A stretch of 64,000 nt of DNA from Ampelocalamus luodianensis (Eukaryota; Streptophyta; Magnoliopsida; Poales; Poaceae): assembly GCA_036346255.1 (NCBI GenBank), contig CM070631.1, positions 29,248,339 through 29,312,338 on the forward strand, written 5' to 3'. Positions within the stretch are counted from its first letter, which is position 1; each line of letters starts with the position of its first letter. Made by a program: the position numbers and the translations under genes. This document shows, in pieces, positions 12,207-22,395 of this stretch. The notes below the pieces were generated by a model. It was not told the DNA's origin. It saw nothing but the letters and a program-made list of their open reading frames with translations, and did no database searches.

Positions 12207-15200
12207 GTTCTGGACTCGGGTGCCTCCTTTCATGTTACATCGGACAGCTCTCAACTTGTTGCTCGTAGGCCTATGACTGATTCTACATATGTTCACACTG
12301 CTGATGGTACACCTTGCTCTATTAATCATTAAGGTATTCTCTCTACATCTCATTTCTCTGTTCCTGATGTATCTTTTATTCCTCAGTTATCTATGAACCT
12401 TCTTTTTGTTGGTCAACTCACTGATATGAACTGTTTAATTGGATTTTACGATTCTTCTTGTTTCATTTAGGATCGTCAGAGCAGAAGAGTGATTGATTCT
12501 GACCATCGCCGTAGAGGCTCTCCTAGTCTCTATGTCTTAGACACCTTACATCTTCCTTCCACGAGTACGTCCAAGGCCTCAGTGTCTTCTGCTATGTCAT
12601 CATCCCAATCTCCTGTTGATTCTTGATTCAGCAAGTGGCATCATAGACTTGGTCATCTTTGTGGCATTCGCCTCACCACTCTAGTTCATCGAGGCTCCTT
12701 AGGTCATGTCACTGCTAGGTTTAGTTTTCATTGTACTGGTTATAAGCTGGGGAAACAGCTAGAACATCCATATTCCAATAGCACCTCTCAGTCTTCTGGT
12801 CCTTTGATTTGGTGCATTCAGATGTATGGGGTCCATCTCCTTTTGTTTCAAATGGTGGTCATAGTTATTATATTATATTTGTTGATGATCACTCTCGATA
12901 TACTTGATCTATTTTATGAAACATCGCTCTCAGTTGATTTTCATTTATCAGTTTTTTGCTAAGATAGTTTATACACAGTTTTCTTCTTCTATTCTTGTTT
13001 TTCGTTATGACTCTAGGGGGAGAATATCTTTCATCAACTTTTCGTCAGTTCCTTTCTTCTGAGGGTACTCTTCCTCAGCTCTCGGGTCCTCGTGCTCATG
13101 CTCAGAATGGTGTTGCTGAGCGCAAGCACCGCCACATCATTGAGACTGCTCGTATTCTTCTCATCTCTTCCTTTGCTCCCTCTCACTTCTGGTGAAAGTA
13201 GTCTTTCTCATCAACCATCAGCTCCCTTCCAAGCTTTAGGGTAAGTGTCCTGGTGAGGTCCCGTATGGAGCACCTTCTCGCCATGCTCATCTTCGTGTCT
13301 GTGGTTGTGTCTGTTATGTCCTTCTAGCACCAACTGAGTGCACAAAGCTGAGTGCTCAGTCGGTTGGGTGTCTTTCTGGGTTATAGTCCTGAGCATAAGG
13401 GCTATTGTTGCTATGATTCCTCAGCACGTCGTATTCGCATCTCTCGTGATGTGACTTTTGATGAGAGTCGACCTTTCTTTTATCATCCTTCTACACATCA
13501 CACTCCATCCACAGATCCCACCTCTTTTTTGTGTCTGTCTCCCATTCTTTCACCAGATTTATCTTCTCCACCAGTTTCACCTTCTAGTGTGTGTCCTCCA
13601 CCAGCTCTACCAATTTCTAACACTTCTACTTTTCCCTTTCACTATAGTCGCCGACAGAGAGTTCCTTCTGATCCTTAGTCCTCCTCTCCTCCACTTGACC
13701 CTCCAATCAGTACCACCGACTCTGACAATTGTTCTACTACATCACGGTATGCCCTATGTGATTGTTCTTCTATTCATGCACTAGAGAGATGTGATTTTTC
13801 TCGTACATGTGCAGTAGCTGAGCCGAGTACCTACTAGGAGGCTGCTAGTGTACCTGAGTAATAGTTTGCTATGATAGAGAAGCTCACAGCATCTGAGAGT
13901 ATAAGTACTTGGGATCTTGTTCCGCTACTATCTGGAGCTATTCCCATCACTTGCAAGTGGGTGTACGAAGTAAAGAACAAGTCAGATGGGTCAATAGAGC
14001 GATACAAGGTTCGTCTTGTTGCAAGAGGTTTTCAGCAGGCTTATAGTCGAGATTATGATGAGACTTTTGCTTTAGTTGCTCATATGATCACAGTTCGTAC
14101 TCTTATTGTTGTTGCAGCGGTACACACATAAACTATATCTCATATGGATGTCATGAATGCTTTTCTTCATGGTGATCTACATGAGGAGGTCTATATCCAC
14201 TCCCAGGTGTTAAGGCTCCTATAGGTATATTTGTCGTCTTAGGCGTGCTTTATTTGGTTTTAAGCAGGCTCCTCGTACTTGGTTTGAGCGTTTCAATTCT
14301 GTAATTCGAGCTGTTGGTTTCACTCCAAGTAAGTATGATCCTGCCTTGTTTATTCACCCTTCACAGTGGGGTCGTACTTGCTTCTCCTATATGTAGATGA
14401 TATGCTGATCACATAAGATAACATGGATTATGTGGCTTTTGTGAAGAGGAAATTGAGTGAACAATTTATGATGTCCGATTTGGGATCATTGAACTATTTT
14501 CTAGGGATTGAGATTCATTCTGATAGCGATGGCTACTACCTCTTTCAGCATCACTATGTTCAGAGTCTGCTTGCTCGCTCTGGTATGACTGATACACGCA
14601 ATGCTGCCACACCCATAGAGCTCCACCTACAGTTTTGACCTACGGACGATGACAACTAACAATCCTTCTCGCTATCGTCAGCTCGCTGGGAATCTTGTTT
14701 ATCTTACTGTCACCAAACCAGACATTGCTCATGCTATACATGTGCTCAGCCAGTTTCTCAGTGCTCCCATCTCAGTTCACTATGGTCATGTTCTTTGTAT
14801 GCTGAAATACCTGAGAGGACTGCGTCCAGACGTCTGTTCTATGCAAGTCCGAGTTAGTTTCAGCTCCACGCTTACTCTAACTCCACTTGGACGAGTGATC
14901 CTGCTGATCGCCGATCTATCACTAGCTACTATATTTCTCTTGGTACTTCGCTCATTACATGGAATTCCAAGAAGAAGACTGCGGTGTCACGCTCTAGTAC
15001 AAAGCTGAGCTTCGAGCTCTTGCCGCTACCACTTCAGAGATTTTTTTGGCTTCGATGGCTCTTGATTGATCTAGGTGTCCACTATGACAATCTTACACCT
15101 CTCTTTTGTGACAATACAAGTGCTAGTCAGGTTGCTAGTGATCCAGTCATGCATGAGATGACAAAGTACATTGGTGTTGATGCATCATTCACACGATCTC

Positions 15201-15350
15201 ATTGTCAGCGGTCGACCATTGCCCTCAAGTATGTTCTCCTAGAGCTTCAAGTTGCGGATTTCTTCACTAAACCTCAGACTCGAGAACATCAGGCTTTATC
15301 TACTCAAACTCAGTGCATCAGATCCTTCTTATCCACCTTGAGTTTGAAGA
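12207..15350 (+). pseudogene. Copia pol (protease, integrase, RT, RNase H), multiply broken
   Basis: The protease motif VLDSGASFHVTSD follows the gag stop directly. Next come the GAG_pre-integrase signature WHHRLGH near 12632, integrase core segments (HSDVWGP near 12815; GGEYLSSTFRQF and NGVAERKHRHIIETAR at 13020-13160), RT starting WDLVPL...CKWVYEVK (13900-14130) and continuing DYVAFVKRKLSEQFMM (14423), then RNase H (14649-15290) with the ADFFTKP tail. Many stops and frame changes interrupt it. Confidence 0.8.
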
Positions 15351-15354
15351 GGGG

Positions 15355-15488
15355 TGTTAAGAGTGTTATATATTCTACATTCTCTCTCTCGGTCCATGTG
15401 GCCCATGTAAATGCCTATATATACTATCTCAATTAATGAATAAACTACACAGTTGTGAACAACAAACCCTAGCCTCAAGTTTCTAGCA
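15355..15488 (+). repeat. Right LTR of the short-LTR copia element
   Basis: 134 bp, TG...CA, followed by the target duplication AAATC. A few substitutions and small deletions separate it from the left LTR, so the insertion is not recent. Confidence 0.93.
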
Positions 15489-16147
15489 AAATCAACTACA
15501 AGCACGCGACAATTTATTCCTCCGTTTAACATCAAGTTTCTAACTCGCATACATCTCTTCTGTAAGGAAAAAAAGTTCAAACTTCCAAACCACAAGGCCC
15601 TGATCTGAATATCTCCACAGTCCAAACTACCTTCATCCTCATCCGGTCATTCCCGTCGAGCGTCACCCGCAATGGCCCTCACCGACGGCGGTCCTCAGCC
15701 GCCACCGATGCTGAAGCTCAACGCTGCAACGCACGCCCCATTCATTGGGCGCAGCCGGCCGCCATATGGACCCAACTTCCTTGCGAGATGGCAACCAGCT
15801 CCTGATGGACTGCTTCAGAGAAATGTTCGCTGTGCCGCTTTTACACATTTGTAAACCCCCCCTCTTTGACAGCTTCAGCCTCGGGTTCAGAATTCTTCAG
15901 GCCAAGATTAAAAGAAACAAAAATCCAAACACCTTGCTACTGCTCAATGCGCTCAGACTTTTCTTGCAGGATTGTGAACTCCATGACGATCCTTTATCGC
16001 AAGACGGTGTGATCACAGCTCAGCTGAGAATATGTTTAGCAGAAGATTGATTTGTCATGCACTCATGCTAAGGAGAAAACCAACCTCCACTAGTTTAACT
16101 TCCAGGAAAGCAAAATTCTTCTAAGAACAAACAGAATTGGTGCTAAC
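15489..16147. other. Intergenic segment between copia element and LINE
   Basis: No recognised gene. A 60-codon frame at 15672-15854 (+) starts in a reasonable context (CCCGCAATGGCC) and is GC-rich at its 5' end, which could mean a captured or degraded gene exon. I do not recognise the peptide and see no continuation with clear splice sites. Confidence 0.4.
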
Positions 16148-16160
16148 TTTTTTTTTCAAG

Positions 16161-16182
16161 GATGTGCAAAAGCTTGCACATC
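16161..16182 (-). other. Stem-loop at the 3' end of the LINE RNA
   Basis: GATGTGCAA / AAGC / TTGCACATC forms a perfect 9-bp stem immediately before the poly(A) tail. Stem-loops in this position are known in plant L1 elements and are thought to be recognised by the LINE reverse transcriptase. Confidence 0.65.
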
Positions 16183-16379
16183 ATTCTATTAGACGAGAGA
16201 TATAGAAACAGAAAACACAATACATGGAAGGGTTACAGGCAATCCGAGCGCCGATTGGGCTAAACTCTTGCTCGACGGCGCCGAAAGAAACATGGAACAA
16301 CAAAACAACCAAACTACAAAAACAGCGAAAATACGGTGAACAGAAAAAGTGACCGACAAAACTACTACTACTGCGTGGC

Positions 16380-19300
16380 CGCCCCCAAACGATGCGCAAC
16401 TGTCAAACTCCAAAGTTGATGCTCTTGGAGAACAATCTGGAGAATATGATCGATGGAGTTAACGATGTTTGTTGAAGTATAAGTGAATTGTCCACCTTTC
16501 CTCATCAACTTAAGCTTTTAGGTGAATTGGTTGGTGCATGTAACTCAATATGGTATCAGAGCCAAGAGGTCTTGAGTTCAAGACCCGGTTGGTGCAATTA
16601 AAAAATAATAATTACAGTCCATTTCTATTCCACATCTTAGGCCTGAGAGAACCTACACGTGAGGGAGAGTGTTGAAGTATAAGTGAATTATTCACCTTTC
16701 CTCATCAGCTTAAGCTTTTGAGTGAATTGGTTGGTACATGCAACTCAATATGTTGTTGAAGATCCTTTGATTGCACTCCTTCCAAAGCATCCAAGAGACG
16801 AGAATAATACACGTATCTGTTTGCTTTCTTTGACTCTTCGGTGCGGAATCCCGAGCAGCCAACCAATACTCTTGAAGGGTGGCCTGGCCGCTAGGGACTG
16901 GACACATGGAGCTAGTCTGTGCTATGAAGCGAGCCCATACTTGTGCAGCGACAGGCATCCTACCAGAAGATGGTCCATAGACTCTTCCTGATGTCTGTAG
17001 AAAACGCAAGTCCTCTGGTTTTGCAGTCCGCGACGTCTTAGACGATCGGCTGTCCAACACCACCGGCGGATAGCCAACCAAATGAAGACTTTGCATTTTA
17101 GTGGCACCCGCGCTTTCCATATGACCTCAGCATATGGAAACCAAGTCGATCCTGTGAAGAAAGCCAAGTACGCCGACTTAACAGAGTAGCAACCCGATGA
17201 TTCCCAACGCCAACTTACTGAATCGACCTCACTCTGAGATAAACACATTTCTTGCAACCTATTCCAGAGCTGAAGGACATCAGCAGCAGTTTGAGCGCCT
17301 GGCTGCCCCTGAATGTCCAGAATCCAACCGTCATTGGTAAGGGCTTGAGCCACTATTCTTTTCCTCCGGATCGATGAATTGACCATCTGGACAATGAACA
17401 GTGCAAAGCCTTGAATTGAGCAACCGTTCAGCCAACGGTCTTCCCAGAACAATGTGTTCTCTCCGTTCCCTAAACTGACCATAATGGAAGCCTGGAACAT
17501 GTCTTTTTCCTCTCTGCTGGACTGGGTTTGCAAATGCCCCCCAAGGTCGAGCATCCCAGGTTCTCTGCAGCCATTGCCAACGCATGCGCATGGCCTGCCC
17601 TAGCACAACCAAGTTGTGCAGCCCAAGGCCTCCCATCTGGAGAGGGCGACAAACTGACGACAAAGCCACCAAACAGTTGCCTCTTGAAACATTTTGCGAT
17701 CCTTTCCAAAGAAACACTCGACGCTTCTTGTCAATTTCTTTGACTACCCTCTTTGACTACCGAGCGCGGGGGGGGGGGGGGGATCAAGTGCCATGAAATT
17801 GTAGACCGCCATGGCAGACAACACTGTCTTAACCAGAATCAAGCGCCCCCCTTGTGAGAGCAATCCGGCCTGCCAAGTTTGGAGGCGGTTAGCGACCTCG
17901 TTCACGAGTGGTTGGAAATCCGATCGAGAAGGCTTTTGTAAAGATAGCGGCAAGCCAAGGTATTTACACGAAAAAGTAGAAATGTTGTAGTTCAAACTGT
18001 TAGTGATGAGCTGAATTTGTTGGGCATTGCATCAGATTGGAGAGAATGAGCTCTTACTCATGTTGGTACGCAGACCAGAGGCCTCACCGAAGAGTTGCAG
18101 AATTTTCTTGATGGCTAACAGATCATCGCTCACCGGGGTTAAGAAAATGACCGCATCATCCGCATACAAAGAAAGACGATGTGGTAGACCTCGGCACCCT
18201 CCGATCGGATGCAACAAGGCCTCCTTTTCTGCAGTGAGGATCAGATTGTTGAGAGTGTCCATCGCAATGATGAACAACATCGGAGATAACGGATCTCCTT
18301 GATGCAACCCACGATCGTGCCAAACCGGTCATCCTGGCTGTCCGTTGACAAGAATTCTGGTGGATGAGGACATTAACATCATGCTTAGCCAAGAGCATCA
18401 CTTTGGGCCAAAACCTTTATGCCTCAGAATTTCCAACAGAAAAGGCCATGACATTGAATCGAAGGCTTGAGCGATGTTAAGTTTGAATAGAAAGGCCGGT
18501 AGCTTTTGATGGTGAAGCATGCGTGTGGACTGCCTGACCAAGAAGAAATTATCTTGAATAGAACTATCTTTGGTGAGTGCAGACTGGTTCGAAGCCACTT
18601 ATTTTGGTAGTTCCGGAGTTAGCCTTCGAGCAAGCGCTTTATAGAAGATCTTGGCAAAGCTGTGTAGGAGGCTTATAGGCCAAAAATCTTGTGCTTCCTA
18701 TGGTGCTTGCTTCTTGGGCAGAAGAGTTAACAAAGCCTTGTTGAGTAGGTGGAAGCTCGATTCTTCTAGTCGACCAACGACATGGAAGCCCGCCGTTAAG
18801 TCCAGCTTGATGATTGGCCAACAACACTGACAGAACAGGCCCGAGAAGCCATCAGGGCCCGGCGCCTTCTCAGGGGGCATGCTCTTAATCACTTCCCAAA
18901 TCTCATTGTCGGTGAAATCAGAGTCTAGAGCTTGAAGATCATGGGAAGGCATGTCGAGGTAGCTCAAATCCAATCGGTTTCCCCATGATATTTATGAAAT
19001 GATCATAAAAGGCCTCTTTTAGCCCTGCTTGAGAGTGCACCCAAGAATCCACGACTTTTAAACTTGAGATGAAGTTTCGACGCTTACTAAGATTTGCATG
19101 AAGATGGAAGTAATGAGTGCTTGCGTCGCCTTCTCATAACCACCTGATTCGTGACCTTTGGCGCGCGATTGTTTGTTCAAAGAAGCACAGACCTAGAAGC
19201 TTCCTCTTGAGCTCCATTCTGAACCATCACTCCCAAGGTGAAAGCAGCCGTTTTTCCTCTTCCACATCCAGTCGGCCGAGAAGTTCTTTGGACATCCAAA

Positions 19301-20248
19301 TTTGATGGCAAACGCTACCTCATTCGTGCTGGCTCTAGCTCTACAAGGTGCACCCTATTGCTGTGAGAAGATGATGAAGGCGACGTAGCGGGTCTACCAC
19401 ACGATCGTCGCATTTCCAAGCCGCATGGACTGTATCCTGGAACCCTTCCATTCTCATCCAGAACATCTCAAAGCGGAAACTTTTCTTGGGTCCGGGCAGC
19501 CCAGTCGTGGAGAATAGCAGAGCACAATGATCGAGGCCGTTGATGGTAAAGCCCGAAGAAAACAGTCCGAAAATTGCAGGCCCAAATCCGACGAATGAAA
19601 AACTCGATCAATACACTCCAACGTCGGTCTCTCTCTCGCACTTGTCCAAGTGAACGGTCTGCCATTAAGGTGGACTTCCTTGAGTTCCAGGTCGTCAACC
19701 ACTCAACGGAAGGCACCCATTCGTCGCCTGTTTAACCGATCGTTATTCTTGTCACTAGCTTGCAAGATGGGATTAAAATCTCCGAAGATAATCCAAGGAC
19801 CTTGCCTGGAACCATAGATATCACAAAGCTCTTGTAGAAATGCTGGTTTGTGGACGTCTTCAGAAGGGCCATACACTACTGTGAGCCAGGAGAGGTAGCT
19901 GCCGGGTAAAGACATCTCCATTGTAATGGAATGATTTCTTACATCTTGCGCATTACATGAGACCCTACTCGCGTTCCACGCAAGTAGAATACCGCCTCTT
20001 GATTGGGACGACGGTAAATAGGAAAACCTATCAAACGAGGTCCCTAGGGTTTCCTTTACAAGAGGCAAGTCGATTACATTTAACTTTGTTTCTTGGATAC
20101 ATGCGACCAACGCTCGCGAGGCTAAAACCGTTTCTCTTACTACATTTCTCTTGGCTCTCATGTTTAAGCCCTGAACATTCCAACTGAGAAAGTTGATGTT
20201 ACAATCAACCATTGAGGTGATGAAGTGACCACCGACCCGAGCAGGCAC
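16380..20248 (-). pseudogene. LINE ORF2 (endonuclease, reverse transcriptase, zf-RVT), broken
   Basis: The likely start is the ATG at 20212 (MVDCNINFLSWNVQGLN). The endonuclease runs to about 19454, with LSWNVQGLN, ETKL, YGP and FGDFNPI motifs. RT occupies about 18973-17744: FTDNEIWEVIKSMPPEKAPGPDG, FKLNIAQAFDSM and the catalytic YADD at about 18160-18175. The zf-RVT region is at 17554-16922 (WRWESSGCYSVKSAYLAF, WLAIRRWCWTADRLRRRGL). The C-terminal WMLWKECNQRIFNN is cut by the SMART insertion and resumes beyond it as IVNSIDHI. At least four frame changes and one G15 run break the gene. Confidence 0.8.
16470..16749 (+). mobile_element. SMART/TRIM miniature LTR retrotransposon, 280 bp
   Basis: Two 80-bp direct repeats (16470-16549 and 16670-16749), both starting TGTTGAAGTATAAGTG, flank a 120-bp interior. 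The interior begins one base after the left repeat with the tRNA-Met primer-binding site TGGTATCAGAGCC (16551-16563) and ends with the purine tract GAGGGAGAG (16661-16669). The target duplication ATGTT is perfect (16465-16469, 16750-16754). Removing the element and one ATGTT restores the LINE reading frame exactly (IFNNIVNSIDHI). Size, LTR start and structure fit SMART elements, described as very small, conserved LTR elements of grasses. It has no coding capacity. Confidence 0.9.
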
Positions 20249-20792
20249 GCTCAGATGGCAACAAGAGGTGTCAAGGCCTTGGCAGCCTCTGGATTGCTTT
20301 CAAATCCAGGAGCTAATGTCTCCGGAACTGAAATCCGGAACAACGCTGCCAACGCTGCTATATGCTCCCTCGAAAGCGGTTTGTCAAAGAGCTTTATGAA
20401 GTTGTTTGGCGCTGCTTGATTATCCGAGCCATTTCCCTGATTAAGTCCTAGCCGACCAGCCAACAGTAGCTGTGCCCGCTGCTCTGCCGAGACACTTTTG
20501 AGGCACAACACCGCTAGTCGTTTACTGCGTCGCGGGGGTAAAAGATTGCTGTTGCTTGATGGGAGTCCGCTGCACATTAGGCGTTGGTAGAACGGGATCC
20601 CGCAGCTTGCATTTAGCCCGACGCGAGTACGTTAGCAAATTGGACTCGCCAACCAACACTTGGCCAAGGGGAGTAGTCGATCCAGCAAGATCTTGGCCAG
20701 CAGTGGCCAACGGGTCAGCAGGATCCACCGCATCTGCAGCAGCGGCGCCACCGAGGTCTTGGATGGAGCAAGTTGTTGTAGTTGTTTGGCTC

Positions 20793-22105
20793 TGTTGGAC
20801 TTAGCGGGCGTAACGGGGTGGAGACCCGTTAGCCAAGGCTATATAAAGGATTGAGGGGCTGCATGCCCACCAGAGCACTGGAGAGAGGTTTGGGGTTTTT
20901 GTGAGTCAAAAGAGGCTTTGGAGGTGGTTTTATCTTTGTGTCTTTAGTTGGTGAGAAGGGTAGAAGGTAGCAGAGTGTGTTCCCTGGGTGTCTCCTTCGA
21001 TGTCCCCTATGTGAGAGTTCTGGATTCTAGAGTGTGTTCATCCCTTCTCAAGCATGTATGGTTGAGGGATTGAGAGAGGGAGAGGATGAGGATTGAGTGG
21101 AGAGTCTTGTAATCATTCCTCTATATGTAATCGTGGTATCGGGACTACTCTTTTGTTTTGAAATGAAGATCTGAAGTCATTTCCCGTTCATTCCTGTCTC
21201 TGTTCTTCGATTGTCTCAATGTTGGATTTTTTACTTTTTTGATTTTCGAGTTCTTGCTTGCTGGGATTGGCCAAAATGGGTTGCTCCATGATGGGTGAGT
21301 ACTTCAAGATCATTTTGATCAAGGATCCCAAGAGCCAACCCCATTTAATCTCATATTTGGATTTTTGGCTTGCTCTGTTCATTTGTTTAATTCTAGGGTT
21401 TAGGTGGAAATCTCGTTTCCCTCTTTGAGATGGCTTGAAATTTAGCTTGTAGAGTCCAAGGGCTATTGCTAACATATCTGCAAAGTCTCATTGCCAAGGG
21501 ATCAAAGATGAAGGAGAAATTTGATTTTTAGTGTTGGCTCTGAATATTTTCTGTTCTTGGCTGAAAACTGAATTCCTTTCTTTTTGTGTTGTTTGGGATT
21601 TGCATAACTTTTGATTCCCTTTATGAAATAGCATGAAATTTTATATCTAGAGTACTGAGACTATCTATTAACTATCCTCAAAGTTTCATTGCCAACGGAT
21701 CAAGGATTTGGGAGTTTTTCGATTTTTGGTGAAGGCCCTATAGGTTTTAGATTTCAGAACTGAAAACTGAATTCCTTTCTTTTTGTGCTGTTTGGGATTT
21801 GCGTAACTTTTGATTCCCTTTATGAAATAGCATGAAATTTTATATCTAGAGTCCTGAGACTATCTATTAACTATCCTCAAAGTTTCATTGCCAACGGATC
21901 AAGGATTTGGGAGTTTTTCATTTTTTGGTGCAGGCCCTGTATGTTTCAGTTTTCAGAACTGAAAACTGATTTTCAGAACTGAAAACTGAATCAAGCTTGG
22001 TTGTTGGTTTGCAGTAGCTGTCTTGTGATTCTTTTCGGAGAAAAAGAAATTAGTAAAAGTAGAATTGCAACATTCACCCCTCTCTATTGCCATTTCGGTC
22101 CTACA
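20793..22105 (+). mobile_element. Solo-LTR-like insertion (1.3 kb) in LINE ORF1
   Basis: The insert begins TGTTGGACTT and ends GGTCCTACA (TG...CA). It has a TATA box (CTATATAAAGG near 20840) close to its left end, as an LTR promoter would. It cleanly interrupts LINE ORF1. TTGGC occurs on both sides (20786-20790 and 22108-22112) but each copy is 2 nt away from the TG/CA ends, so the target duplication is not certain. Most of the right half is a 199-bp tandem repeat. No internal coding region is present. Confidence 0.6.
21362..21976 (+). repeat. 199-bp tandem repeat inside the solo LTR
   Basis: CTGAAAACTG starts at 21561, 21760 and 21959, an exact 199-bp period. Two full units (21561-21759 and 21760-21958) are nearly identical, and a short partial third follows. 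A more divergent unit precedes them at about 21362-21560, recognisable from the CATTGCCAASGGATCAA box. Confidence 0.85.
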
Positions 22106-22395
22106 GCTTGGCAGCCTTGGAGCTGACCTTGCTGACGGTCGCGGCTAGGCCACTCCTTGTGACCCCTTTGCAGCGCAAATCCTGGGCCGAGGCCACTGTG
22201 CCCCCAGGCAGCAATGGGACCCGCTGCTGACAATGGTGGAAGCCTCCAGGAGGATGCATGTGAACTCCACCGTCGACCACGACCGGGGGCTCTTCTTCCC
22301 GACCTCCGGCGGAATGAACCGAACCATCGACTACGCCAGGGCTCGTATTGAAGAAGTGACGACGTGGTCCCGACTCACCAGTCGGTCTCAGGGAG

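Larger units (their letters stand above)
10443..15488 (+). mobile_element. Ty1/copia retrotransposon with short LTRs (Tos17-like)
   Basis: The left LTR at 10443-10586 (TGCTAAAG...TCTAACA) and right LTR at 15355-15488 (TGTTAAGA...TCTAGCA) are near copies of 144 and 134 bp. The 5-bp target duplication AAATC is perfect (10438-10442 and 15489-15493). The primer-binding site TGGTATCAGAGC (10587-10598) matches initiator tRNA-Met, and a polypurine tract GAAGAGGGG (15346-15354) abuts the right LTR. Coding order is gag, protease, integrase, RT, RNase H, as in Ty1/copia. Several in-frame stops and frameshifts show the copy cannot move by itself. The short LTRs resemble Tos17-type elements, but lineage is not proven. 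Confidence 0.93.
16148..22395 (-). mobile_element. Decayed L1-type LINE, minus strand, with two later insertions
   Basis: The 3' end is at the left: a T run at 16148-16156 is the poly(A) tail of a minus-strand element. Just inside it is a perfect 9-bp stem with a 4-nt loop (16161-16182). Reading right to left from about 22395 gives ORF1, then ORF2 with apurinic endonuclease, reverse transcriptase and a zf-RVT domain, as in plant L1 elements. A SMART-like element (16470-16749) and a solo LTR (20793-22105) interrupt it. The right boundary is approximate and no target duplication was found. Frameshifts, stops and a 15-G run at 17768-17782 show it is inactive. Confidence 0.88.
20251..22395 (-). 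pseudogene. LINE ORF1 remnant, split by a solo LTR
   Basis: The 5' part, 22395 to 22106 on the minus strand, reads an open Pro/Gly/Val-rich frame ending in GVTRSGLAATVSKVSSKAAK. The 3' part resumes at 20792 (TTTTTCSIQDLGGAAAADAV), continues through VDPADPLATAGQDLAG and SRRAKCKLRDPVLP, and after a frame change at about 20540 through LFDKPLSREHIAALAALF to a stop near 20251. It lies directly upstream of the endonuclease ORF, as expected for L1 ORF1. I could not find a nucleic-acid-binding zinc knuckle, which would lie upstream of the preserved part. Confidence 0.6.

Noticed and set aside
15672..15854. 60-codon ORF with good start context
   Set aside because: Peptide not recognised and no supported continuation; kept only as a note in the intergenic entry.
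17768..17782. Run of 15 G
   Set aside because: Simple homopolymer expansion inside a dead LINE; may also be a sequencing artefact. No sign of a functional element.
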